From contig JAGWNT010000050.1 in NCBI GenBank assembly GCA_028871195.1, forward strand, positions 1-28,162: 28,162 nucleotides of DNA. The letters run 5' to 3'. Within the stretch, counting starts at the first letter, position 1. Each line of letters opens with the position of its first letter. The stretch is from REEB85 sp018971455. Its GTDB lineage: Bacteria; Pseudomonadota; Alphaproteobacteria; Acetobacterales; Acetobacteraceae. The notes under the pieces are model-generated. The model did not search any database, was not told the DNA's origin, and worked only from the letters and a program-made list of their open reading frames with translations. A program made the translations under genes and the position numbers. Below are positions 1 to 6,999 of the stretch, one piece after another.

Positions 1-86
1 AGCCGCACGTAGAACCCGGCCGTGCTGTACGCGACGGCGGACGCCGCGATCAGCAGAACCCCGAGGCCATGCCCGCGCGGCGTCAC
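1..86 (-). CDS. EamA/DMT-family transporter, N-terminal fragment (runs off the left edge)
   Basis: Only the first 28 codons are in the window. Read on the minus strand from a GTG at 86, they give a short basic start (MTPRGHG) and a first membrane helix containing VLLIAASAVAYSTAGFYVRL. The STAG-x-x-x-R ending of the first helix is characteristic of EamA-domain drug/metabolite exporters. The GTG overlaps the TGA of the DUF1127 gene (GTGA, 83-86), so the two are probably translationally coupled and share a promoter. No good Shine-Dalgarno of its own is visible apart from GGCGGGC. The substrate cannot be told. The family call rests on one helix, so it is moderately secure; the open frame and the overlap are seen directly. 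Confidence 0.65.
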   Translation of the reverse strand, partial: MTPRGHGLGVLLIAASAVAYSTAGFYVR

Positions 87-373
87 GCCCGCCAGAACGG
101 TTTGTTGGCTTCGCGCTCCGCCTCCGCGTAGGTCAGGCCGACATCGTTCAACAGGTGCGCGTTCATTCGAAGCAGTGCGGTGCGCGACTGGTGGCGCCGC
201 CAGCAGGCCCGGAGGAAGGCCCGGAACGAGTACCATTTCGGTGCGATGAGATCGTTCCGGCCGCCCGATCGCGGCGGCACCCATCCCCCCGTCCAGCCCC
301 TGTCAAACCCCCGGGGCGGCCCGTTTGGCGCAGCCCGCTCCGGCGGGGCGATGCTGAACTCCATGCGTGTCAT
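83..373 (-). CDS. DUF1127 (YjiS-like) domain protein
   Basis: A 96-residue protein with no predicted membrane segment. Its last 40 residues match the DUF1127 pattern: a basic, aromatic helix (FRAFLRACWRRHQSRTALLR), then MNAHLLNDVGLTYAEAERE, then the typical NKPFWR end. Small DUF1127 proteins in alphaproteobacteria are arginine-rich; some have been tied to phosphate, RNA or stress metabolism, but none of that can be assigned here. The N-terminal 50 residues are proline/glycine rich and look like a poorly conserved extension. The ATG at 373 is preceded by GGGAGG at a good distance. An inverted repeat at 417-440 lies about 45 bp upstream, suggesting control by the nearby WYL regulator. The stop overlaps the start of a downstream EamA-type transporter. 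Confidence 0.8.
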   Translation of the reverse strand: MTRMEFSIAPPERAAPNGPPRGFDRGWTGGWVPPRSGGRNDLIAPKWYSFRAFLRACWRRHQSRTALLRMNAHLLNDVGLTYAEAEREANKPFWRA

Positions 374-416
374 CCATGCCCTCCCTTTCTCGTCTGCCCT
401 TGAGGATAGGATTTCT

Positions 417-440
417 CTCCTGACAACGTCCTGTCAGGAG
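417..440. promoter_or_regulatory. Inverted-repeat operator upstream of the DUF1127 gene (putative WYL-regulator site)
   Basis: Two perfect 9-bp arms, CTCCTGACA (417-425) and TGTCAGGAG (432-440), are separated by six bases. The core CTGACA-N6-TGTCAG is repeated at 1563-1580, directly upstream of the YafY-type WYL regulator. Two copies of a spaced palindrome flanking one regulator locus make a dimer-binding operator the simplest reading. A TATCCT element just downstream on the minus strand could be the -10 of the DUF1127 promoter. Assignment to the WYL protein is inferred from position. Confidence 0.65.
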
Positions 441-471
441 CGACAAGACTGTCGAAGCCATGATCGGCACG

Positions 472-1440
472 TCATCCGCGGCGGACGACGGTGCTTGCCG
501 CTGGCCGCCGCCATCGCGCCGGGGCCGCCAGCCGCAGCAGCCGCCCGTCGATGCATGCCAGGCCTCCCCCGATCAGTGCCATCCCCATGAAGTGCCGTGC
601 CAGCAGCGCCTCGCCCAGCACCAGCCAGCCGAGCAGGAGGGCGCTCACCGGAATCAGGAACGTGACCAGCATGAGGTTGGTCGCGCCCGCCGCGGCGAGG
701 ATGCGGAAGTAGAGGACATACGCGGCCACCGTGCAAAGCAGGGCGATGCCGAACAGCGCCGCCCAGCCGGCCGGGTCGGGCGCAGGCAGGCTCCAGGGCG
801 GATCGACCATCGCCACCAGCGGGATCAGCACCAGCGTGCTGGCCGTGAGCTGGCCGGTCGCGACCTTGATCGGCGGGATGCCCTTGAACCGACGCCCGTA
901 GAGGCCGGCGAGGCTGTAGGTGAACGCCGCCAGCAGACAGGCCGCCGCGCCGACGATATCCCCGTGCCCCAGCCCTGCGAGCAGGAACGGGCCGATCAGC
1001 ACGGCGACGCCGGCGAAGCCGATGACCGCGCCCGCCAGCTTGCTGGCACTCAGCTTCTCGTTCTCCGTCAGCAGGTGCGCAACGAACACGGTGAACAGCG
1101 GCGTGCTGGCGTTGAGGATAGCGGCAAGCCCGCTGGCGATGCGGGTTTCCCCGAACGCGATCAGCGAGAACGGGATCACGTTGTTGAGCACGCCCATCGC
1201 CAGGAAGGCCCCCCACAGGCGGGCCGAGCGCGGGAGCGCGTCCCGGCGCAGCAGCAGCCAGGCGTTCAGCATCACCGCCGCGAGCCCGACCCGCCCGAGC
1301 ACCACGGTGAGCGGCGGCACCTGGGCGACCAGGACCTTCACGAAGAAGAACGAGCCGCCCCACAGACCGGCGAGGACCAGCAGCATGGTCCATTCCCGCC
1401 CGCCCATGACCGGCGGGCGGGTCGCGTTTGCGGCTTTCAT
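472..1440 (-). CDS. EamA/DMT-family inner-membrane exporter
   Basis: A 322-residue integral membrane protein with two EamA repeats and about ten hydrophobic helices. The first repeat begins LLVLAGLWGGSFFFVK, and each repeat has the usual pattern; the second contains AAACLLAAFTYSLAGLYGRR and ends ALIGGGLACIDGRLL. Members export amino acids, metabolites or drugs, and the substrate cannot be read from sequence. The frame is open far upstream, but the start at 1440 is chosen because GGAAAGGAACGCGGG precedes the ATG and the first helix follows after about 17 residues. It is divergent from the WYL regulator at 1600, with the shared 159-bp gap carrying the operator at 1560-1583. Control by that regulator is likely but inferred. 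Confidence 0.88.
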   Translation of the reverse strand: MKAANATRPPVMGGREWTMLLVLAGLWGGSFFFVKVLVAQVPPLTVVLGRVGLAAVMLNAWLLLRRDALPRSARLWGAFLAMGVLNNVIPFSLIAFGETRIASGLAAILNASTPLFTVFVAHLLTENEKLSASKLAGAVIGFAGVAVLIGPFLLAGLGHGDIVGAAACLLAAFTYSLAGLYGRRFKGIPPIKVATGQLTASTLVLIPLVAMVDPPWSLPAPDPAGWAALFGIALLCTVAAYVLYFRILAAAGATNLMLVTFLIPVSALLLGWLVLGEALLARHFMGMALIGGGLACIDGRLLRLAAPARWRRPAASTVVRRG

Positions 1441-1559
1441 CCCGCGTTCCTTTCCATTCCGGGCCGGGAGGGTAGGCACCAGGCTGGCCGGCCACACTCC
1501 GGAACGTGCCTCCGCCCGCGCGCGCCTTCCGGCCAGACCCGAACAGGGATAGACACCCC

Positions 1560-1583
1560 CTGCTGACAGCGCTTTGTCAGGAG
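1560..1583. promoter_or_regulatory. Inverted-repeat operator in the divergent WYL-regulator/transporter region
   Basis: Left arm CTGCTGACA (1560-1568), six bases, right arm TGTCAGGAG (1575-1583): perfect over CTGACA/TGTCAG, with one mismatch in the outer part. The right arm and spacing are identical to the site at 417-440. It ends 16 bp before the regulator's ATG, overlapping where RNA polymerase or a ribosome would sit, which fits autorepression. It also lies about 120 bp upstream of the transporter start on the other strand. Confidence 0.65.
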
Positions 1584-1599
1584 TGCGAGGGCGGCATCG

Positions 1600-2283
1600 A
1601 TGCGGCGCGCGGACCGGCTGTTCGACATCATCCAGGTGCTGCGGCTCGCCCGCGCGCCGATCACCGCGGCCGCGATCGCGGCGGAGCTGGAGGTGACGCC
1701 GCGCACCGTCTATCGCGACATCGCCACCTTGCAGGCCCGCCGGGTGCCGATCGAGGGCGCCGCCGGCATCGGCTACGTGCTGCGGCGCGGCTACGACCTG
1801 CCGCCGCTGATGTTCACCGAGGAGGAAGCGGAAGCGATCACCGTCGGCCTTCGCCTGCTGCGCCGGACCGGCGACCCGGCCCTGGAAGCGGCGGCGCGCA
1901 GCGTGGTTGGCAAGCTCGCCTCGGTCCTGCCGGAGGGGCTGCGCGCGCATCTGGCCGCGGCGCCGTTCCATGTTTCCGATCGCGGCGCGCCGACCCCGGC
2001 CGGGGTCGATCTGGCGGACATCCGCGCCGCGATCCGGGCCGCGCGCAAGCTGCAACTCGACTACGTGGACGGGAAAGGCGCGACCACCCGCCGCACGGTC
2101 CGACCGATCGCGATGGAGTATTATTCCGAAGCGACCTTGGTCTGCGCCTGGTGCGAACTGCGCGCGGACTATCGCCATTTCCGCGCCGACCGCATCGTTC
2201 TGGCAACAGTGCTGGACGCCGGCTTCGCGCCGGAGGCGGGGCGGCTGAGGGCGGGCTGGCGGGCGCTGACCCAGACGGGCTGA
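1600..2283 (+). CDS. YafY-type transcriptional regulator (HTH_11 plus WYL domain)
   Basis: A 227-residue regulator. Residues 1-60 form a DeoR-like winged helix-turn-helix: MRRADRLFDIIQVLRLAR, then AAELEVTPRTVYRDIATL as the recognition region. A hinge containing GIGYVLRRGYDLPPLMFTEE follows. The second half is a WYL ligand-sensing domain, including AIRAARKLQLDYVDGKG and WCELRADYRHFRADRI. WYL domains in this family are thought to bind small ligands or nucleic acid and switch DNA binding. The nearby palindromes at 1560-1583 and 417-440 are the obvious candidate targets, giving autoregulation plus control of the transporter and the DUF1127/EamA pair. Only a weak Shine-Dalgarno (GGAG then GAGGGC) precedes the ATG. 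The ligand is unknown. Confidence 0.9.
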   Translation: MRRADRLFDIIQVLRLARAPITAAAIAAELEVTPRTVYRDIATLQARRVPIEGAAGIGYVLRRGYDLPPLMFTEEEAEAITVGLRLLRRTGDPALEAAARSVVGKLASVLPEGLRAHLAAAPFHVSDRGAPTPAGVDLADIRAAIRAARKLQLDYVDGKGATTRRTVRPIAMEYYSEATLVCAWCELRADYRHFRADRIVLATVLDAGFAPEAGRLRAGWRALTQTG

Positions 2284-2303
2284 TGCACCGCCCTGTGCGG
2301 CGG

Positions 2304-2323
2304 CCGGTCCGCAGCCGGACCGG
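2304..2323. terminator. Possible stem-loop terminator after the WYL regulator
   Basis: Perfect 7-bp arms CCGGTCC and GGACCGG enclose a six-base loop, 20 bases after the regulator's stop. There is no run of T on either side, so termination is only a possibility. Confidence 0.25.
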
Positions 2324-2506
2324 GGAATGAATGCAACGCAGATGCACCGTCGCTGCCGGCCTGCGACCGGCGCCGGAGGCGGCCTGCCATACCGGAGCGG
2401 TAGCATCGTCGCCGCGCCAGGCCTGGCCGGGTTGCATCGGGCCAGCGGCTTCGCTACCGCCGGAGCCCGACGGGCGGGCGGACGCCTCCCCGAGGAGACG
2501 CCCCCC

Positions 2507-2561
2507 CCAGGGGACGGTGACCAGGGGACGGTGACCAGGGACGGTGACCAGGGGACGGCCA
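2507..2561. repeat. 14-bp direct tandem repeat, four copies
   Basis: The unit CCAGGGGACGGTGA occurs at 2507-2520 and 2521-2534, then with one G missing at 2535-2547, then as CCAGGGGACGGCCA at 2548-2561. A degenerate fifth copy follows (CCAGAGGACC). Each copy contains or abuts GGTGACC, which is nearly palindromic. It ends about 45 bp before the folC start. Confidence 0.9.
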
Positions 2562-2606
2562 CCAGAGGACCGACTGGAAACAGGCTTGCGAAGCGGATCA
2601 GGACGC

Positions 2607-3947
2607 ATGAACGACACGGGCGATGCCGGCAGCGCCCAGACTGCGACGACGGTGCCGCCCGCACCGCCGGGCAGCAGCCGGATCGAGGGGCTGGTCGCCC
2701 GCCTGCACGGCCTGCACCCGCGGCTGATCGATCTCAGCCTGGACCGGCTCGTCGCGCTGCTCGCGAAGCTGGGCAGCCCCGAGCAGCGACTCCCGCCGGT
2801 GGTCCACGTCGCCGGGACCAACGGCAAGGGCAGCACCTGCGCCTTCCTGCGCGCCATGGGCGAGGCGGCGGGCTGGCGCGTGCACGTCTATACCAGCCCG
2901 CATCTGGTGCGCTTCAACGAGCGCATCCGCCTGGCCGGAGAGCTGATTTCGGATGCCGAGCTGGAGGCGACGCTCGAGGAGGTGGAGCGCGTCAATGCCG
3001 GCGCGCCGATCACCGTCTTCGAGGTGCTGATGGCCAGCGCCTTCCTGCTGTTCGCGCGCGTGCCCGCCGATCTGTGCGTGCTCGAGGTCGGGCTGGGCGG
3101 GCGCGCCGATGCCACCAACGTGATCGCCCGGCCGGCGGCCTGCGCCATCACCTCGATCTCGATGGATCACCGCGAGTTCCTCGGCGACACGCTGGAGAAG
3201 GTCGCGGCCGAGAAGGCGGGGATCATGAAGCCGGGGGCCCCGGTGGTGACCGGGGCGCAGCCGGCCGAGGTGCTGGCGGTGTTTGCCGCCATGGCCGCCG
3301 CGCGCGGGGCGCCGTTGCTGGCGCGCGGGCGGGACTGGGACATCGCGCGGCAGGGCGGCGGGTTCCGCTACCGGGATGCGGCGGGCGCGCTCGATCTGCC
3401 GGCGCCGGCGCTGCTCGGGCCGCACCAGTTCGACAATGCGGCTATTGCGGTGGCGACGATGCGCGCGGCCGCCCTCGGGGCGAGCGATGCCGCCCTGGCC
3501 CGCGGCGTGGCGACGGCGCAATGGCCCGCGCGGATGCAGCGCCTGTCGGGCCGGTTGGCCGCCAAGCTGCCGTCCGGCTGGGAGCTGTGGCTCGATGGCG
3601 GGCATAATCCGGGCGCGGGCGTGGTGCTCGCCGAGCATCTTGCCGGATGGCGCGACCGGCCGGTGCATCTGCTGGTCGGCATGAAGCAGGCCAAGGATTC
3701 GGCGGAGTTCCTCCGGCCCCTGCTGCCGCATGCGGCCAGCCTGTGGGCGGTCGCCGAGCCGGGGCAGCATCTGGCCCTGCCGGTGGAGGCGATCGTCGCC
3801 GCCTCGGGGGGCGTGGCGCGGCCGGGGCCGACGGTGGCCTCCGCCCTCGCGGCGGTGGCGCGGATGGCGGGGCCGGCGCGGGTGCTGATCTGCGGCAGCC
3901 TCTATCTGGCCGGCGAGGTGCTCAAGGCCGATCAGCCGGTCGGCTGA
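2607..3947 (+). CDS. folC: Bifunctional folylpolyglutamate synthase/dihydrofolate synthase
   Basis: A 446-residue cytoplasmic Mur-ligase-fold enzyme that adds glutamate to dihydropteroate (making dihydrofolate) and to tetrahydrofolates, using ATP. The nucleotide-binding loop is VHVAGTNGKGST (about residues 67-77). It is followed by YTSPHLVRFNERIR, the folate/magnesium region VGLGGRADATN, SISMDHREFLG, the lysine-bearing EKAGIMKPG segment, and C-terminal LDGGHNPGAG. Length is normal. The ATG at 2607 has GGATCAGGA upstream and leaves a 25-residue low-complexity tail before the conserved core; the frame is open further upstream but that part does not look like FolC. It leads a plus-strand run with marR and pncC. 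The accD neighbour common in proteobacteria is absent. Confidence 0.95.
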   Translation: MNDTGDAGSAQTATTVPPAPPGSSRIEGLVARLHGLHPRLIDLSLDRLVALLAKLGSPEQRLPPVVHVAGTNGKGSTCAFLRAMGEAAGWRVHVYTSPHLVRFNERIRLAGELISDAELEATLEEVERVNAGAPITVFEVLMASAFLLFARVPADLCVLEVGLGGRADATNVIARPAACAITSISMDHREFLGDTLEKVAAEKAGIMKPGAPVVTGAQPAEVLAVFAAMAAARGAPLLARGRDWDIARQGGGFRYRDAAGALDLPAPALLGPHQFDNAAIAVATMRAAALGASDAALARGVATAQWPARMQRLSGRLAAKLPSGWELWLDGGHNPGAGVVLAEHLAGWRDRPVHLLVGMKQAKDSAEFLRPLLPHAASLWAVAEPGQHLALPVEAIVAASGGVARPGPTVASALAAVARMAGPARVLICGSLYLAGEVLKADQPVG

Positions 3948-3992
3948 GGGCGCCGGCCGCCGGGCACCTGTTCGCCCGTGGGTGGAGCGGGC

Positions 3993-4550
3993 ATGATGGC
4001 GCCCGGACGCGGAGCGATTTCACCACCCATGCAAGCACGAGCAGGAGGCGCGGGGCCGGAGCAGGATTTCCTGCTGGAGGAATTCCTGCCCTACGAGCTG
4101 TCGATCGCCGCCAACCGGGCCTCGCGCCTGTTCGCCCGGCGCTACAGTGAGACCTTCGGCCTGTCGATCGCGCAATGGCGGGTGATGGCGGTGGTCGGCC
4201 GGTTCGGCACCATGGCGGCGGTGGCGGTGGTCGAGCGCTCGGAGATGGACAAGGTCAAGGTCAGCCGGGCGGTGGCGAGCCTGGTGGCGGCGGGGCTGGT
4301 CGAGCAGTTGCCCGATCCGGCCGATGGGCGCGCGCGCCTGCTGCGGCTGACGCGGCGCGGGCGGCAGACGCACCAGGCGATCGTGGCGCTGGCGCGCACG
4401 CTGGAGGGCCAGCTCGCCACGGCGCTCACCGCCGAGGAGTGGGACACGCTGCGGCGCTGCCTGCGCAAGCTCTACGCCCATGTGCGCACGCTCGATGCCG
4501 CGGAGGTCGGGGCGGCGGCCGGACGGCCGGAGCCGCGCGTGCCGGAATGA
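3993..4550 (+). CDS. MarR-family transcriptional regulator
   Basis: A 185-residue protein with a MarR winged helix-turn-helix core. The conserved order is LSIAQWRVMAVVGRFG (dimer/entry helix), VVERSEMDKVKVSRAVASL (recognition helix), GLVEQLPDPADGRARLLRLT (wing with the D-x-R/DGR signature), and a C-terminal dimerisation helix. MarR proteins are usually ligand-released repressors, often of adjacent genes. Here the neighbours are folC (45 bp upstream) and pncC (16 bp downstream), all on the same strand, so its target is unclear. The ATG at 3993 is chosen for the GGTGGAG just before it; GTG 3978 or ATG 4029 are alternatives, since the conserved part begins only near DFLLEEFLPYEL. Confidence 0.87.
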   Translation: MMAPGRGAISPPMQARAGGAGPEQDFLLEEFLPYELSIAANRASRLFARRYSETFGLSIAQWRVMAVVGRFGTMAAVAVVERSEMDKVKVSRAVASLVAAGLVEQLPDPADGRARLLRLTRRGRQTHQAIVALARTLEGQLATALTAEEWDTLRRCLRKLYAHVRTLDAAEVGAAAGRPEPRVPE

Positions 4551-4566
4551 GGCGGGGGAGGATCGC

Positions 4567-5052
4567 ATGAGCGAAAGACTGGACGAGCTGGCGGCGCGGG
4601 TGGGGGAGCAGCTGAAGCGCCGCGGCGAGAGCATCGCCATCGCCGAATCCTCGGCCGGCGGGCTGATCAGCGCGGCCCTGCTCGCGGTGCCCGGCGCCTC
4701 GGCGTATTTCCTCGGGGGTGCCGTGGTCTATACCCGCCTCGCCCGGCGCGTTCTGCTCGACCTGCCTGACGATGCGGTGCGCGACATCCGCCCGTCGAGC
4801 GAGGCCTATGCGGGCCTGATGGCCGCCCGGGTGCGCGAGCGTTTCGGCGCGGTCTGGGGCCTGGCGGAGACCGGCGCGACGGGGCCGACCGGCAACCGCT
4901 ACGGCGACGCGCCAGGACATGCCTGCCTCGCCATCGCGGGGCCGGAGACGACGGCCATCACGCTCGAGACCGGCCATGGCGACCGTGCGGCGAACATGAC
5001 GGCGTTCGCGCGGGCGGCGCTGGCGCTGCTGGGGCGCGCCCTGGAGGTCTGA
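4567..5052 (+). CDS. pncC: CinA C-terminal-domain protein, nicotinamide-nucleotide amidohydrolase (PncC-like)
   Basis: A 161-residue stand-alone CinA-C protein. The family deamidates nicotinamide mononucleotide to nicotinic acid mononucleotide, recycling NMN released mainly by DNA ligase. Visible motifs are IAIAESSAGGLISAALL (residues 23-39, usually AESCTGG), PGASAYFLGGAVVYT (42-56, the Ser/Gly region of the active site), and ETGATGPTGNRYGDAPGHAC, the counterpart of the GIAGPGG loop. The N-terminal molybdopterin-binding-like domain of full CinA is absent, as in most proteobacterial PncC. The ATG at 4567 follows GGGGGAGGATCGC, a strong Shine-Dalgarno, and lies 16 bp after the MarR gene, suggesting one transcript. 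The activity has not been shown for this divergent loop version. Confidence 0.85.
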   Translation: MSERLDELAARVGEQLKRRGESIAIAESSAGGLISAALLAVPGASAYFLGGAVVYTRLARRVLLDLPDDAVRDIRPSSEAYAGLMAARVRERFGAVWGLAETGATGPTGNRYGDAPGHACLAIAGPETTAITLETGHGDRAANMTAFARAALALLGRALEV

Positions 5053-5082
5053 GCGGGCGCGGTTCGCGGGACGATGGTCGGC

Positions 5083-5110
5083 TGGACAATGGCAGGCAGG
5101 CGGCTACGGT
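5083..5110 (+). promoter_or_regulatory. Candidate promoter for the SapC-family gene
   Basis: TGGACA (5083-5088) and TACGGT (5105-5110) are spaced by 16 bp in the 94-bp gap after pncC. The -10 reads GGCTACGGT, similar to the GCTA-type -10 elements of alphaproteobacteria. A purine-rich AAGGGGAAA ribosome site follows before the ATG at 5147. This is seen by eye only. Confidence 0.35.
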
Positions 5111-5146
5111 GGCGGGCGCCCAACACCGCCAAGGGGAAACGCCGCG

Positions 5147-5896
5147 ATGTCCGAAACCGCTGTTCCAGGCCCCGCGCTGCCGCTGTTCTTCAAGCGCGTC
5201 GTCGGCGTCAACCCGGCCGTGCATGGCGCGCTCCGGCTTGATCGCAGCGCCGGATACGGGTTCAGCGCCGGCGCCCAGTCCGTGCCGCTGGGCCTGGGCG
5301 AGTTCGAGGTGGCCGCGCAGCATTTCCCCATCCTGTTCACCGCCGGGCCGACCCCGGTGCCGGTGGCGCTGCTCGGCCTCACCGAGGGGGTGAACCTGTT
5401 CGTGGAGGCGGATGGGACGTGGCGGCCGGAGGCGTATGTGCCGGCCTATGTGCGCGCCTTTCCGTTCATTTTCGTCGAGGACGCGGCGGCCAAGACCGTG
5501 TTCGTCGGCATGGAGCCGGATGCCGCCTGCCTGCGCGGCCCCGGCGGGGTGCGGCTTTTCGAGGACGGCAAGCCGACGCCGGCGCTCAACGAGGCGATCG
5601 CCTTCTGCTCGGCCTTCCGCGACAACATGGCCGCGGCCGCGGCCTTCGCCCGTGCGCTGGACGCGGCGGGGCTGCTCGAGGAGGAGGAGGCGACGGTGAA
5701 CTTCACCGCCGGCGGGGCGGCGCGCATCCGCGGCTTCAAGCTCCTCAAGGCCGACCGGCTCGACCAGGTGCCCGACGAGACCTTCCTCGACTGGCGCCGG
5801 CGCGGCTGGATCGCGGCGATCTATGCCCATCTGCATTCCACCTCGCGCTGGGCCCGCCTGATCGAACTCGGCGCGCCGCGGAGTGCCGCCGCGTGA
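5147..5896 (+). CDS. SapC-family protein of unknown function
   Basis: A 249-residue soluble protein of the SapC family (Pfam name SapC, unrelated to the Sap peptide-transporter permease of the same name). Diagnostic segments are the early LPLFFKRVVGVNPAVHG, QHFPILFTAGPTPVPVALLG, NLFVEADGTWRPEAYVPAYV, RAFPFIFVEDA and, near the C-terminus, GFKLLKADRLDQVPDETF. No signal peptide or membrane helix is seen. The family's biochemical role is not established; some members sit beside TonB receptors or carbohydrate-modifying genes. Here the stop overlaps the GTG start of a ureohydrolase (GTGA at 5893-5896), so the two are likely translated together. AAGGGGAAA precedes the ATG. Confidence 0.85.
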   Translation: MSETAVPGPALPLFFKRVVGVNPAVHGALRLDRSAGYGFSAGAQSVPLGLGEFEVAAQHFPILFTAGPTPVPVALLGLTEGVNLFVEADGTWRPEAYVPAYVRAFPFIFVEDAAAKTVFVGMEPDAACLRGPGGVRLFEDGKPTPALNEAIAFCSAFRDNMAAAAAFARALDAAGLLEEEEATVNFTAGGAARIRGFKLLKADRLDQVPDETFLDWRRRGWIAAIYAHLHSTSRWARLIELGAPRSAAA

Positions 5897-6933
5897 CCAG
5901 CGCCGAGAAGCTGGCCGCCCTGCGCGCGCGCTTCGCCAATGGCCGGGCGGACGACGTGCAGGAGCCCGATTTCCGCCGCGCGCTGGCTCTGGCTTTCAAG
6001 CCCGACGGACGGCGCAAGCTGCCCTATAGCGGCGTGCCGACGCTGCTCGACGCGCCCTATCGGCCGGATGCGCAGGAGCTTGCGGATTTCGGCGGATTGC
6101 AGGTGGCGCTGGTCGGGGTGCCGATGGATCTCGGCGTCACCAACCGGTCGGGCGCCCGGCTCGGCCCGCGCGCGGTGCGCAATGTCGAGCGCATCGGCCC
6201 GTACAACCACGCGCTGCGCATCGCCCCGTTCGCCGAGCTGCGGGCGGCCGATATCGGCGACGTGCCGCTGCGCAGCCGCTACAGCCTGGCCGACTGCACC
6301 GCCGATATCGCGGCCTTCTACACGCGCCTGCACGGCGCCGGCGTGGTGCCGCTCAGCATCGGCGGCGACCACTCCATCAGCTACCCGATCCTGCAGGCGC
6401 TCGGCCGCGACCGCCCGGTCGGCATGATCCATATCGACGCGCATTGCGATACCAGCGGCGAGCTGGAGGGCAGCCGCTTCCACCATGGCGGACCGTTCCG
6501 CCAGGCCGTGCTCGACGGCGTGCTCGATCCCGAGCGCACCATCCAGATCGGCATCCGCGGCTCGGCGGAGATGCTCTACGAATTCTCCTATGTCTCCGGC
6601 ATGACGGTGATCCATGCCGAGGAGGTCGATGCCATGGGCATCGCGGCGGTGATCGCCCGCGCCCGCGACGTGGTGGGCGGGCAGCCCTATTACCTGTCCT
6701 TCGACGTCGATGGCATCGATCCCGCCTTCACGCCGGGCACCGGCACGCCGGAGGTCGGCGGGCTGACGCCGCGCGAGGCGCAGCGCCTGCTGCGCGGGCT
6801 GGTCGGGCTCGATCTCATCGGCGCGGACGTGGTGGAGGTGGCGCCGCAATACGACGCCACCACCAACACCGCGCAGGTCGCCGCCCAGATGGCGTTCGAG
6901 ATCGCGTCGCTGATGGCGCTGCAACGCCGCTGA
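5893..6933 (+). CDS. Ureohydrolase (agmatinase/guanidino-acid hydrolase family)
   Basis: A 346-residue arginase-fold enzyme that hydrolyses a guanidino group to urea and an amine, using two divalent metals (usually Mn). All metal ligands are visible: His160 in SIGGDHS, Asp182, His184 and Asp186 in IDAHCD, and Asp271 and Asp273 in FDVDGIDP. The C-terminal VEVAPQYD and the Rossmann-like segments are also intact. Length is 20-40 residues above typical agmatinase, from an N-terminal extension (about 1-65). The substrate could be agmatine, guanidinobutyrate, guanidinopropionate or another guanidino acid; sequence alone does not decide, so I give no symbol. The start is GTG at 5893, overlapping the SapC-family stop. 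The frame is open upstream but runs antiphase through the SapC gene. Confidence 0.9.
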   Translation: MTSAEKLAALRARFANGRADDVQEPDFRRALALAFKPDGRRKLPYSGVPTLLDAPYRPDAQELADFGGLQVALVGVPMDLGVTNRSGARLGPRAVRNVERIGPYNHALRIAPFAELRAADIGDVPLRSRYSLADCTADIAAFYTRLHGAGVVPLSIGGDHSISYPILQALGRDRPVGMIHIDAHCDTSGELEGSRFHHGGPFRQAVLDGVLDPERTIQIGIRGSAEMLYEFSYVSGMTVIHAEEVDAMGIAAVIARARDVVGGQPYYLSFDVDGIDPAFTPGTGTPEVGGLTPREAQRLLRGLVGLDLIGADVVEVAPQYDATTNTAQVAAQMAFEIASLMALQRR

Positions 6934-6958
6934 CCGGCGTCGAGCTGCCGGCCGAGAT

Positions 6959-6989
6959 GGCGCGCCGCGATGATCTTATGCGGCGCGCC
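6959..6989. terminator. Strong stem-loop between convergent ureohydrolase and folD genes
   Basis: Perfect 10-bp arms GGCGCGCCGC (6959-6968) and GCGGCGCGCC (6980-6989) enclose an 11-base AT-rich loop. It lies in the 66-bp gap between two converging genes and is followed by an AATATTATA island, so a bidirectional terminator is plausible though there is no long T run. Confidence 0.5.
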
Positions 6990-6999
6990 GCGAGGAATA

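Larger units (their letters stand above)
2284..2606. other. Gene-free interval between the WYL regulator and folC
   Basis: No frame in these 323 bases has the features of a protein. It holds a short stem-loop just after the regulator (2304-2323) and a 14-bp tandem repeat (2507-2561). The folC promoter should also lie here, but no clear -35/-10 pair is visible in the GC-rich sequence. Confidence 0.6.
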
